DNA of 64,000 bases. Origin: Dryococelus australis. Lineage: Eukaryota; Arthropoda; Insecta; Phasmatodea; Phasmatidae. Of the stretch, positions 37,906 through 49,754 are shown in pieces. How positions within the stretch are numbered: position 1 is the first letter of the stretch; each line of letters starts with the position of its first letter. The stretch lies in contig CM057005.1 of assembly GCA_029891345.1 (NCBI GenBank), positions 66,411,760-66,475,759 of the forward strand, written 5' to 3'. The translations under genes and the position numbers were made by a program. A model generated the notes under the pieces. It did no database searches and was not told where the DNA came from. It saw nothing but the letters and a program-made list of their open reading frames with translations.

Positions 37906-38057
37906 GAAGTACCCTGAAGGCTGGACGACGGACCCAGGCAGGGACTCGCAACTGGAGTACCGCCTCAGCATCTTCCATGCCAGCCGCGACGACTCCGGGG
38001 TCTTCACCTGCGTCACGCCCACCCGTCACACACACTCCGTCGAGATCGTCGTCAAGG
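37906..38057 (+). CDS. Internal exon: C-terminal half of the Ig-like domain
   Basis: The 152-base exon lies between a 'gtgcacag' acceptor and a 'gtgact' donor. Its first G completes the AG left by the previous exon (Arg), and it ends with one base over (phase 1). It encodes 50 codons: KYPEGWTTD, then EYRLSIFHAS and the Ig signature DDSGVFTC, where Cys35 pairs with Cys43 of the previous exon. It ends on the G strand (HSVEIVV). The Tyr of the usual D-x-G-x-Y-x-C motif is Phe. Spliced, the two halves make one Ig domain of about 90 residues, directly followed by a sushi exon. A SINE begins about 30 bases after the donor and another ends about 155 bases before the acceptor. Confidence 0.9.
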
Positions 38058-38087
38058 GTGACTGTCCTCACTTGACTTCTCCCTCAC

Positions 38088-38372
38088 GTGTGGCCACGGT
38101 GCTGTAGTGGTCAGATGTCTCGCCTCCCAACTAGGCGACCCGGGTTCAACTCCCGGATTTCCGCATGCGGGAAATGATTCCCGCTGATTGGCGGATTTTC
38201 TTGGGGTCTCCCTTTTATCCCCTTCCCTTACATTCCGGCGCTGCTCCATACTCATCTCACTTCACCCTCACTGGCTCTCAAGACTGCATTGTTAACAGCC
38301 GCCCAAATCTCTCAACTCCACTCTCTCGACTCCTTTCTCCCACCGGCTCCAATGCTGCTAACTCACTGGATT
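38088..38372 (+). mobile_element. tRNA-related SINE, copy 5, just after a donor
   Basis: The head is the best-preserved tRNA likeness in the window: 'ggccacggtgctgtagtggt' (box A), a CGCCT/AGGCG stem (38120-38136), then 'cccgggttcaactcccgg' (box B). The body is typical. It lies about 30 bases from the 5' splice site at 38058. Confidence 0.88.
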
Positions 38373-41023
38373 CTTCACCACATGTAGTGGATTCTAATTT
38401 ATACTGGGATAAATTGATATAGTGGTCAGTTGATAAACTAGTGGATGTTTCTTCAAACAGTTTTTAAAATGTGCTGAACACATTTCCTGTAATGGAAACT
38501 ATATATACTATGTGAAGTGTCTAAATCTTCAATTAAAATGTCTCTGTGAAGTGTCAAATATTTTTAGCATATGTTGAACAATTCATGAAAGAGCTGCATT
38601 GCATCATTATGAGAATACTTATTTTTACATTGTCGTTGGGGTTTGAATTTATCTGTATCACAACTGCAATTGCTTAACATGTACAGCTACATAAATTTTA
38701 ATGAGTTAGTCATCAGTTAAAAAAATTGTCAATAAAGTTGAATGAACAGCATCAGTACTGTAATATGAAGGTAGGTTACGAAGGTTATCATAATGTAGTG
38801 ACTTTTCACATGTAGCCTAATGTAATTCTTTGTCCAAACGTTGGCAACACTCCTGTGGCCGCCAAAACAAGCCAGGCTCGATTTCCAGGTTTTCACACAC
38901 GGGAAGCTTGCCGGACAATGCGCTAAATTTAGCTCACTGCCGAAAACAATATTTTTATTAATGTTAACTATCGTAAACAGAATTGGAAGGTAATTACAAA
39001 TTAAGTTGAATATGGTAGTAAACAAAGCATGAAATGAATCAACTTAAGTACTTTGAACCGTAGTGCTGCATTGCAATTATTGTATTTATCCACATAATAG
39101 TTTTAATGTTTTAAAGTGAAACTGATTTTTTTTAAAGAATGTATTTAAACATAAACTGTCAAGAGAAAATTATTGATTATCATTAACTTATTTATTATTT
39201 CTTTGGTTCTTTATATAAAATTGTGTAGCTTGCAGCAAGCATAACTACACACATTTCACAATTGTGACTGATTAACATTCTAATTTTCCTGTCATATATA
39301 GTGCAAGCCTTCAGTACTAAATTTACCAAAATCTGTATAGTAGTATATTTTTGTACTTAGAATGGTCTTGAGAGCCATGAGCACAAAGTTACGCTCAGGT
39401 GGCAAGGAAACAGAACCGGTGATATATGATTCTAATTCTTGATAAGTCATAAGCAAAACAAGTACCATACGCTTATTGCACAGCACATGATGCTCAAGGT
39501 ATCCCTCTTTTTAACCTTTGTGTATGTTACAGTCCAACGTATAATGTAAATGATAAACTTTTACATTATGTTTCATTACTATAACATTTCAGTCTTAAAT
39601 TCTTAAATAAATTAAGTGTGTTTACGAAAGCTCACTGCGAAAATCAATATTTGTATTAATGTTTACTATTTTAAACAATTGGAGGGCATGAATAATAGTT
39701 ACATAATTAAATTAGTACTTTATATTTTTGTACAGGCAAGAATATATCACAATTTGAGTCAAACACAAATTTTTATAAACAAATCTTAATCTTACTATTT
39801 TAATTAATAATATAAATGCGAAAGTTTGTATGTTTGCTGGTGGAGCTGCGGGCAACAGCTAGGATTACATAATTTTCAATTTCCCGCTTTGAAGCACCAG
39901 CACATTAAGCGGCAAAAATTTTCCGTATGCAAAATCTTGTTTCTTTCCTTAAGCCTCTGTCACACTGTCAATTTTTCCGTCAAACTACTTTTAGTAAGTT
40001 TGGTCAAATAAAGTTGGATAGTTAAGACCGTCATCGAAACATCATAAATTCTGCCATATTTGTCTGAGAAATTTGGATGGCTTCAGTTTTCATCAAACAT
40101 TTTAATATTGGACAGGTTCTAAAATTTCTTTGATGTTTGATGGTCTCCGCCAATCAGAATTGTGCACAATAGAAATGGACGTCAGTAAACTTTAAAATAA
40201 TGAACAACTGCTGGAAATGTAGGTTATGAATATAATTTATTTAGAAGCTGTCAAGGCATGAATGCTATTTTAAGTGACTATTGCATACACAATTATGTAT
40301 CCAGAGGTATCAAATTTCATAGTGCAAGAAACATCTCTGATAAATAAAATTTAAATTAGGTAAAGAAGCGAAAATAAACTAAAACATTCCTTACATTTCT
40401 TCCTGTAATGGACTGCATGGAAAAACGAAAGCAATATTTCACTATGAAAATTGATTCTCCCAGTAAAAAAATTTACTACGTGTGACACATTTCAGATTAT
40501 TTGATCAAATTTGTTGGAAGGAAAAATTTTGTTGCCTGATTTTGTCTTTAAATTTTACTGTAAAATATATTTGAAGACGAAAATTTGACAGTGTTGACAG
40601 GGGCTTAGCGCTAGTAGAGTAAATATTTTGGAAACTATTAATGGACACCTGGTTGTGATATAAAACTATTATAACAAATAACTAAACAAATAATAGTACT
40701 ATAAATAATTTGTATTCATTACTTATGGATTAAACATAATTTCAGCATGTCCAAGTACATGCATGTTACTATTAGTACCAATCAACTTGCGATAAAGCCA
40801 AATTTAATAACCAATCTTGAACTTGATGTTCTTCTGAGAAAAGAAAATGGGTGTAGAGCACATACCAACTACAGCATTCTGATTAGCAACACCTTCATGT
40901 ACAGGAATAGTCTTACTACAAATTATGTCTCGCGGATCCACTTCAGACAAACCCTTACTTCGGGCCTGGCATTCCGTATTCAGTGGTGAGACGGTGGTGG
41001 TGTGTTGTGTGTGTGTGTGGCAG
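38373..41023 (+). other. Remainder of the intron between the Ig and sushi 2 exons
   Basis: It includes a small SINE scrap at 38868-38925 ('ccaggctcgatttccaggtt', 'cacacgggaagcttgccgga'), the short '...gggcaacagctag' repeat at 39797-39866 and the family-3 element. Elsewhere nothing is recognised. Confidence 0.7.
39952..40605 (+). mobile_element. TIR element, family 3 (full copy)
   Basis: It starts AGCCTCTGTCACACTGTCAATTTTT and ends AAAATTTGACAGTGTTGACAGGGGCT, between TA dinucleotides at 39950-39951 and 40606-40607. Several internal copies of 'tttgatgtttgat' and 'atcaaacat' occur. 654 bases, no coding frame. Confidence 0.75.
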
Positions 41024-41197
41024 CCGTGCACTGCCCTGAGGTGCCACCCCGCCGAGGCCTCAACCTCAACACGATGAGCACCAAGATGAATGCCAAGGTG
41101 CTCCTGTCCTGCGCCAATGGGAACTCTCTCATCGGTGCCTCAGAGATCACCTGCCTGCCGTCCGGCAACTGGAGCGCTCCCGTGCCTATCTGCGAGA
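41024..41197 (+). CDS. Internal exon: sushi (CCP) module 2
   Basis: The 174-base exon (phase 1-1) lies between a 'gtgtggcag' acceptor and a 'gtgagt' donor. It encodes one complete sushi module in 58 residues: Cys4 (VHCPEVPPRRG), Cys30 (VLLSC), Cys44 (ITC), Trp50 and Cys57 (NWSAPVPIC). All four cysteines and the conserved Trp are present. NWS at 49-51 is a possible glycosylation site. One module per phase-1 exon is the classic layout for shuffled CCP modules. It follows the Ig domain directly, as expected for the Ig-then-sushi part of Hikaru genki-type proteins. Confidence 0.92.
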
Positions 41198-41597
41198 GTG
41201 AGTACTGATCCTCGAACTTAATGTAAGTACCGCACTGTGGCATAGGCGTGCAGCTGCACTCCTGTCGCATCTTGTCATTAGGAAACTAACGAAGAATCTT
41301 GCCAGTTTCATATTTTCCTAGATAGTCTGTGTGTTTGAAAACACCAATAAATAAAAAATAACTTTATGGTAGGATGAACTATGTAATTGTGATGTGCATG
41401 TGTAAATATAGTTTTACTTTGTATTTTTAATCTCGTAAAATTGTATCTTCATTTTCCAATTTGCACCCCCCATTATTTAGCCTTGTAGCACGGGCAGACT
41501 GGAGGTGTAGTGGCTTCCGTTGGAAACGGTGCTGGATCCAGTCTTAAATTGAGTTTATTTACGGGAAAAAGTGGGGAGCACTGCCAGAAGTTCCGAG

Positions 41598-41862
41598 TGG
41601 AGTGGAGAGTAGAGAGATTTGGGCAGCTCTTACTATTGTGGTCTTGAGAGGAAATGAGGGTGAAGCGAGGTGAGTACGGAGCAGCACCAGGATGCAAAGG
41701 GCAGGGCAAACGGGAGATCCCCAAGAAAACCCGCCGGCCAACTGCAATCTTCCGGCAAGATCCCTACATAAAAAAATCTGGGAGCGACCCCACCGGGAAT
41801 CGAACCCGCGTTCCCCAATGTGGGAGGCGTGTAGTCTGACCACTACACTATCATGGCTTTTT
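41598..41862 (-). mobile_element. tRNA-related SINE, copy 6 (reverse)
   Basis: On the minus strand: head 'gccatgatagtgtagtggtc' and 'gcgggttcgattcccggtgg', then body 'gccggcgggttttcttgggg' and 'ggtgctgctccgtactcacc'. It lies in opposite orientation to copies 4 and 5 across the exon at 41024-41197. Confidence 0.88.
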
Positions 41863-42917
41863 AAATTTATCCAGAGCTTCTCGAAATATGATACTAAGAT
41901 ACTATGATATTACTGTAAGTTAAGAGTTTAGCATTTCTCATTGTCAATTCTCTTTTCTCCTTTTTCTCTCTCTCTTGCACCATGGCTCTTAATTTCAACT
42001 ACTGTGTATTCTTAATCTGTCCTCGACATCTCTTTTTTTTTTTTTACTCGTGCAGGACTAACGGGTCTCTGGCTGCTGTATGAATAATTTACTTTCCAAT
42101 GGGCCTGACCACTTGTAACATTGCGGATTTTCAGGGGTTATATTTACTTTATCACACACATTATAATTGTATATGATTACAGAGTATTTGCTTATGTTGC
42201 CAATTCATTAAATATAATTTCCAAATTCAGCTTTATTATAGGAGTTAAAATAATCTTTGGCTATATTAATAATTTATTGACATAGATATAATGTGCAAGT
42301 ATATTCCATTGGTTTCTAGCTGATATTCCGTATTATAATTTTGTGTGTTATTACTCATTTATTCCCTAGAGGGGAATAAATATTAAATATTTATTAAACA
42401 AATGTTTGAAAAAAAATATACCAGTTGTCTCTCGTCTCGCCATTGCTGGTTGGTGGAGAGATGTGGTGTGGTCAGACGACAGCCTATTGGAGGACAGATG
42501 ACAACATAAGTAAGGAAAAAGTTTTAAGTCAAGCATTTCTCGTTTACAGAAAGAATACCACCGCTGCAGAGAATCATGTATGGGTGTGTGCAAAAAAGGA
42601 AAAAATAATTATTATTGAATAAGAAATGTAATAGACATAATTGCTGCAATATATCTTTCCAGTTTAATAACAAATTATGTAAAACAAGTAATATTGTTAT
42701 ATTGGGTTGGAGAAGAAGAATGGGAAAATAAAATCTTGATATACTTTGAATTTCTACCTTCCGACTTTTAGTGAAATGTTACACTTTATTTATACATCTA
42801 TCAAGTAAAACTGTGAAATGATTGAAACAGTAAATATTTTAACAATTGGCTATTTCTTACATTTATTTGCATTGAAATAAACAAAAAGCATAAAAGAAGC
42901 CATTTCAACACCACTTT

Positions 42918-43540
42918 AAGTGCGTTGCCCACCAACAAATTTATTTTATAATTGTAACACATAGGTTCTGATCAACTTGTAGACATTATCTGTATTTTTT
43001 CCCTCGGATATTTTTTTTTTTTTTTTAGATTGCATGGTTGTTTTGTTAAATGGCATTTTAAAGTCAAAATTTTACTGTTTTTGTAATATACAAATAAAAT
43101 TAACCAAACACTATTCAGAAAATTTAACAAAGGCAAATGAAAGGCCTTGTCTTAATTAATATTAATGTATGTTTAATAAATGTTTTTTTTTTTTAATTCA
43201 GGAGCAACCACATATAAATATATGCAAAAATTTACTTTTTTAATCAATATTTTTAAATTGCAAAAAAATTTCCTTGTACGATTTCATAGACATCTCTAAG
43301 TAGCTCTCGATATCTTCTTTCAGTGTGAAAGATCTCATTTCTATATGCAAACTAGTTTTCACTAATTGTACATTTTTAAAACTGTACAATTGTGTACTTG
43401 ACGTATATTCACAAGAAAACTTTGTGTTCATTTTTTTTTTTTGCAAAGAAAGAGTAATTACAGTTGTTGTCTAAAATCGTTAAACAGTAGGCAATATGGT
43501 GCAAATATAAAACAAATATGTTGGTGGGCAACACCCTTAA
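42918..43540 (+). mobile_element. TIR element, family 4
   Basis: It begins TAAGTGCGTTGCCCACCAACA and ends TGTTGGTGGGCAACACCCTTA, a 21-base inverted repeat. The minus-strand frame at 43240-43446 resembles part of that at 28642-29151, so a related, longer copy probably lies around 28.1-29.15 kb. It ends about 80 bases before the exon at 43620. Confidence 0.75.
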
Positions 43541-43619
43541 CCCCTCCTCCCTTTACGAAGCTGTAGCTGCAGGGGACTTTTGGCGCCAGTGACAAGGTAG
43601 GTGGTGATGTGTGCGGCAG

Positions 43620-43799
43620 GTATTGAGTGCGCCGACCTCATCAACCTGACAGACCCGCACCTGCGGGTGTCCATCCTGAGCAGGGAGGTGGGCGGCCGGG
43701 CAGTGTTCAGCTGCTCCCAGGGCTACGGCCTGCGCGGACCACATGAGGCCATCTGCCTGCAGAATGGCGACTGGGCGTCCCCTCTGCCCACCTGCCAAG
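43620..43799 (+). CDS. Internal exon: sushi (CCP) module 3, last exon in the window
   Basis: The 180-base exon (phase 1-1) lies between a 'gtgcggcag' acceptor and a 'gtacgt' donor. It encodes one sushi module in 60 residues: Cys4 (IECADLINLTDP), Cys32 (AVFSC), Cys46 (AIC), Trp52 and Cys59 (DWASPLPTC). The QGYGLRGPHEA stretch is the usual hairpin between Cys2 and Cys3. NLT at 9-11 is a possible glycosylation site. The donor is good, so the gene continues, but I find no further exon with sushi or other signatures in the remaining 20 kb. Confidence 0.92.
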
Positions 43800-43855
43800 G
43801 TACGTCACATGCAACCTCATGGTGAGACCATTATAGGCACAGAGCTATCGGGACT

Positions 43856-45655
43856 TTAGGGGTGGTTTTGGGAGGTAAAGGAATTTTGGTAACTTTCCCT
43901 GCTGCTATACGGAGGGTACACATAGTGGGTGACTGGATTAGAGGTAGGCTGTGTTATGACAGGTACGGGTGTAGTCGATTGGTAGTACCTCACGTACTCT
44001 TAGTCGGACCACTGCCAACAGATACCAAGTTGAGAGTCTAGTTCCGATTGGCGAAATGGAACGTGATGTTGGAACCATGACTTCAGGTACTGAGGATGGG
44101 GGTGCAACATCGCGAGGGGAGTCCACTAGCATGATGATATTAGGCTGCGATAATTCGCGCTGAAGGGCTCATCGCGCTTTACGTCAATTTCTACTAAGTA
44201 GCCCACCTCCTTTTTTAGTCATCTGAAGCTTTGGTATATAATATCACATTTCTCAAAATGGGGGCTCTATAATAGATCTAGTTACTGTTTGCACTCTTCC
44301 CCTTTTGCTGCCAACGTTAAGTCCTGCAGGAAATGTCTTATTCAGACACTCCTGAGGCACTGACTGGAAGAAATGGCAAGCGAGAGTTGGAGTGAGGATG
44401 TGGACAAGTGTGGGCATACTAGATGCTCCTAGGAATCTCAGTGTGTCCTTTAGTACAGCTGCCTTCTTCAGGCCCTGGATCCTGAGGGTTCAGAGCACTC
44501 ACACCTATTCCGCAGTGGGGAATTTAATTACGAAAAAATGAGCCGACCTGTCAACACATTAAGTTAAATATAAAATGAGATGGGTAAGCAAGAACAAATT
44601 CAACTAAATAACCTTTGCCAAAACATTTATTAACGCCAAGGAATCCCGGTTATTGTATAATCGGGAATGTAATTTAATTTACGTAGTTACTCCAAGTGAA
44701 GGCAAACCTGAACAAAATTTTCACAGCCATTAGCTATTTCTAGTATGGTCGCAATTCACAGTGAGTTACTTTTTTAAGGGGTGGTTGTCCAGAGGTGGTT
44801 TTCACGACAGTCTGCTACCGTGGAGTCAAGGATAAGACTTTAGGTGAAGGGTGTATGGTGAGGACATCGAGGTTTCGTCTGAAGAGCCTTATGCAAGCTG
44901 CTGGAGCAGGAGCAGCTGGATGAGCTTTTTTTAAGCTGCTGGAGCTGGTAGTGCTGGGAGAGGAGGAGGTCTTGTCCAGACCCAGGAGGGGCCCCCAACT
45001 GTTGTGGTCGGCGGGCCGATGAATTCTCTAGCAATTTTGAGCATATTTATGTAGTCCGAAATCTTCGCTTCCACGCTCTAACAGGGGTGTGGAGGATGCT
45101 AGCCTTTCTCTACAGGGGCTGATTATCTCAGGGTAGCGGGCGGCGCCACGCATTCCTTGTTACCCTGGGTTGAGGCTGACGACAGGTTTACTACCTCTGC
45201 TCGAGGCTCTGCTGCAGTGTTACGTCAATGGGCACAGGTGTGCTGTGATCCTGTGGTGACTCTTATAACATCCTTCTCGGCTGTTCGCTGGTCCGTGGCT
45301 CATCGGGTGGAAAAATTTCTGTTGACAGGATGGGGACCGCATGTCGAAGTTACGGCGGACAGCACAATTTAAATAATTAATTGTGTTAATTATCTTTCGT
45401 GTCTTTTATTGTCCAGCTCATGGATCAATTCTGTAGCCACTTGGAATCATGTATGCAGCTTAGGACTTTGCCTCGAGGCTCTCAGTGCTCGCTGATGGGA
45501 CAAAGTTATCCCGTAGTGTGCACAGTCACGCTGCATAGCAGTGTGGCATGCGTCAAACTAAATAAACAGTTCCTTCAAAATGTTCAACTATGCTGTGATT
45601 AGCTGTTGCCCAACGCGTCTGTACAAAATGAAAGTATAACCATTCCCTTTGTCCA
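43856..45655 (+). repeat. Inverted-repeat arm A (mate 49755-51605)
   Basis: It matches the reverse complement of 49755-51605 over its length. Shared landmarks include 'ttgggaggtaaag', 'ctgctgccatac/ctgctatacgg', 'gtagtgtgcacagtcacgct' and 'taaccattccctt'. Both arms include a run of CTGCTGGAGC-like repeats (44895-44955, mate 50455-50515). It begins 57 bases after the last sushi exon. Confidence 0.8.
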
Positions 45656-47049
45656 CTATATCACAACCTCTCATGCACACGACCTGTTATTGTCCATTTC
45701 ATGTAAGTGGGGTATATTTTGACAGTTCTAGAAAAGTAGCACAGCCACAATGTATCCTTCCACTGCAGCTGTTTTATCACTGAAGAAAGTGATTGTAAAC
45801 AAATTTTTTTGAGTCCAATGCACACTTGCATTTTCTTCCTCATGTTCCATGTAATAGCATTCCAACTTGTTTAATTTTTGTAATTACAGAGTTCAATTTT
45901 GTTGGGGTTCTGTTTATTTATTTCAAGGGAAAAAGGAAACAATTCATCGGGGGGGGGGGGGGGGGGGGCTTTAATTTAATTTTACGTCTTTTGTGAAACT
46001 GCATTATTTTGATGTTCATACTAGTGGTGTGGCATTTTGAGTTGCGTAGTTACATAATGGAAAATTTTGCTCGTGTGGAAATAACATTTAAATTATTTAA
46101 CTTCAAACATTTTAACTTAAATTAAAAAACAAAACATGATGCATGCGTCGCTGTTCGTATTCGTATGGATGCAGAAAATATACATGCACACACTTTGACC
46201 AAAGTTAATCTTACACTCATTGAATTTATGATATAGATAAATAAACAAATATTATTCACTCGCTACAGAAGTGTGGAAAGTGCTGCTTTTTCAGGCCACG
46301 TGCATTTGAATGTGTTAACAATTTATAAATACATTAAAAAAAAAACGCAAACTTTCTATTTGTAAAATTTGTAACCTCTTGAACATTTGTTTTTCTATGG
46401 CAACCCTTGCCTAGTTTACTTTGCTAAAATCACGTTTGTTCATCACTAGCATTAAATAATTTATTTGCAGAATCATTTAGAAAAATCAACACTAAGCACT
46501 TTTCCTGATACAAACAAACTTAAACTTGGATACGTAAATTATATTTGTGTCACTTCATTGTGGAAGGCGGTAAGGAAAATGGCGGAAGAGACGCGGTAAA
46601 CACGTGCCGATAATGTTACATTTCACTCAAGAAAACGCACAACAGTACCTACAACCAACTATGCTTGAAAAAAGCAAATGAGAAAATAATTAACTACGGA
46701 TTAAGTATTCAGACAACACCAACAACATATTCGTATAATAAACACGATGAGAAAAAAGCACACGCACAACGGCCGTTCACCGGGCTTAAAACTGGAAACA
46801 TAAACATGGTTAGCCATTGGCTGTAAACGTTTAATGTTCGTACGTGTCGGCATACTCTGTCATAAATACTAAACATGTTTTAAAGACCAGCCACTAATAG
46901 CCTAGAAAATGTAATATTGCTTTAAAAACATAATTTAAAATGTTGTAAGTATAATTAAGATTTTAAATTACAACTGTTAGTTCTGCTGAGTACTATTTTC
47001 TTCCAAAGCCATCATAAAAATAGCCACCTTAACATCACTGATCACCAAG

Positions 47050-47725
47050 TATGCACATATAAGGGTGTAAACATAATATACTCTGTACATATAATTTCCG
47101 GATTAGAAATGATGCTAACATATTGAATTACAAAGTCCTACCTTAAATGGGTCGCAAATGGTGGGCAACTATGCTTATAAAAGGCTGTAGCGCATATCAT
47201 AACGTACCTACATATCAGTTGCTATAAATGAAATGAACATACTGGATTTAAAGGGCTTAGCTCAAGTGATTTGCATTGGTGGTTATCTATGCTTATAAAA
47301 GGCTGTAGGGCTTATTGAACCATACCTGTATTCTCCTAGTCATATGGTTTGCAAATAGTGAGCAACTATACCTATAAAAAAACAAGGTGCGTAACATGAA
47401 GTACATGCATTATAATGGCCATGAGTGTCATCTGTGATGCAAATTATACATCTAAAACTTTAGTGGTAGACTATACTGGAGAGGATGTAGATGCGAGGGA
47501 GAGGCCGTCGGTGAATGTTGTGTAGGCACAACGGACGTAAAATAAATTTTCTGAGGTGGTAAACTTTGAAGCCGTCAGCAGCATGTAGGAGAATGGTGTA
47601 AGCTATGTACCGGAAATTCTAGTCGCAGAACATACAAGTATAAAGAAGCAAAGTGGCGCTTACTTCAATGTAAGCAATCATTTGCCAACTGCAAGTATTT
47701 TACCAGGCACTGAATGACGAACACG
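47050..47725 (+). repeat. Partial copy of the palindrome arm
   Basis: 47050-47340 matches 59815-60095 in the same direction ('tgcttataaaaggctgtag', 'aacatactggatttaaa'). 47175-47725 matches the reverse of 51606-52144 ('catacaagtataaagaagca', 'aactgcaagtattttaccag'). Confidence 0.8.
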
Positions 47726-48659
47726 CAAATTCCATTGGTTACACACAAGGCTACACAGTTTTACTATGGAAATTAAAATACTTTAATAAATATATTGATA
47801 TAATAAATTTATGAATCAATTGAATGAATGAATCAATCAATTGATGACTGGTTTCTGATATAGTGTACAATCAGTTACACTGGTATTTAAAAAAAAATTC
47901 TAAAAATCATATGATTATAATACTTCATAAATAAAAAATATTGATCTAATAAATTTTGTTGCTAAAATAATACTGACTGAAGGAAATTATAAGGTTAAGG
48001 TATACTATACATTCTATTTTCTTATTGATTACAATTAAAAAATGTTTGCTATCAGATGAATTTAATTTTTTTTAATCAAATACGCATTTAATAATTTATT
48101 TTGAAAGCATAGTATTAAAAAATCTAATATTTGATTGGGATACAATTATGCTTAATTTTACAGTTTATTAAAAAACAAATATCTAAAACAAAACTATTTT
48201 AAAATATTTTTCATAAAAATATTGATTTAATAAATATTTACAATCATTGTAGTAAGAAAAAGATGACTTTTCCTATTTATATACATCAATTAAACTTTTA
48301 GACTACAAGGTTTGGCAGTTCGAGGCTCCTTCACTACAGATTTTTCACTTTTATTAAAATACACATGATGATAGAGGCATACATCATACGTAAGGCAAAT
48401 AACACTTGGACCTTAAATCCAGCGTCAAAAATAAACATACTAGCACTACCTAGCAGTGGACATTGGAAACAAATACGGCTGCCTTAACTGGTACAGCACC
48501 ACCTGGCAATGGACACTGAAAACAAAAATGGCTGCTGAAAAAACAGATGACAAGCGGTAACACACATTACGGTAGGTGGAGCGTCCAAATCGACACCATT
48601 GGCACACACTATCAGACGACACTAGAAATGGGAACCAAATCCAAGAGGGCTGATGAAAG

Positions 48660-48905
48660 AACAGTGAGTGAAGAGATTTGGGCGGTTCTTAACAGCGAGG
48701 TCTTGAGAGCCGATGAGGGTGATTGAAGTGAATATGGAGCTGTGCTGGAAAGACGGGGTGGGGGAAACAGGAGATCCCCGAGAAAACCCAGCGACCAACG
48801 GCATTGTCCGGCATGATTCCCACTTGCGATAGTTGGGTGATCCAGCCGGCGATTGAACCCAGTCTGCCTAGGTGGGAGGCGAGCGTGCATATCGCTCAAC
48901 AATCG
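48660..48905 (-). mobile_element. tRNA-related SINE, copy 7 (reverse)
   Basis: On the minus strand: a degraded head ('gactgggttcaatcgccggc') and body ('gtgggaatcatgccggacaa', 'agcacagctccatattcact', 'cggctctcaagacctcgctg'). The flanks 48550-48590 and 48925-48965 resemble each other ('gacaag(c/t)gg...', 'ggtaggtggag/ggcaggtggaa'), more than a simple target duplication. Confidence 0.8.
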
Positions 48906-49754
48906 CGAACCCTGAAGGAACGAGAGACAAGTGGAAATACACAATATGGCAGGTGGAACTTCGATACTCTTCCCACACTACAGTAGATGAAAATAAAACC
49001 CTCTCTAAAATGGTGGACGAAGGTCAAATGCTAGATGGATGCCATCAGACCAGAATGACAGCATGAGGAAGCGCGCAGGGATTATGGAGCCCCTCTCCCG
49101 AAGTCAGTTGTCCCGGCCTAGCTAGTGCCCAGTCCCTTACTAGGTAGCATGTCCCAAAATGGGCTATTATATTCGAATTATGGGCACTAATTAGATTAAT
49201 GTCAAGCAACAAAGACTAAGAAGGCATTTAAAAAGCTTAGTTCACTCTTAACCAATTTTATTTAAATAAAGCCAGCAGACTGGATTCACAATACAGCATC
49301 ATATTCAAAAACATTGATATCATATGAACTTCAGCTTAGGAACTCAGGAGCATTCAATAGTAAATGGGTAAATTTCATGCACGACAGGTCACCAAATTTT
49401 AGGACAGTGTGATTGACATTAACATGGTGTATTGTTTCTCACCGATTTATCTGTCTCTTAGTGTTGATGCTTGCAAGCCTTGATGTCATAAAAACACACT
49501 TCAGGATGGATGAAGACTTTTTCCCTCGGAAATACAAACCCATTTTCACAGTGTGTCAACATAACCGCATTGATACTGACGTTTCCACATTTGAAAACAT
49601 TCAGCTTTTCTTCTTTTTGTTTTATTGTATTAGTAACGATGGCTCTCATGCCAAAATCTCCAGATGTGTCTATACAAAACCCTTCCATTATGAATATGAG
49701 CTAGCATGGGCGGGAGGCGCAAGTCGAATGTACAAGAATAGGCCACCATGATTT

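Larger units (their letters stand above)
41198..43619 (+). other. Intron of 2.4 kb
   Basis: It contains one reverse SINE and a family-4 TIR element. The part 41865-42917 is AT-rich with nothing recognised beyond a possible family-1 scrap near 42775-42840. Confidence 0.85.

Noticed and set aside
38095-38160. Possible tRNA gene
   Set aside because: Box A and B and an anticodon-like stem are visible, but the acceptor stem does not close and the sequence continues into the SINE body shared by all copies.
44840-45034. Short Ser- and Leu-rich frames in the inverted arms (also 50272-50601 and 50396-50641)
   Set aside because: They lie in CTGCTGGAGC-type repeats; the mate arm does not keep the same frame and no family was recognised.
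45157-45372. 71-codon + strand frame with two cysteines, considered as a further exon of the sushi gene
   Set aside because: No sushi or Ig cysteine pattern and no flanking splice sites in phase; it belongs to inverted arm A.
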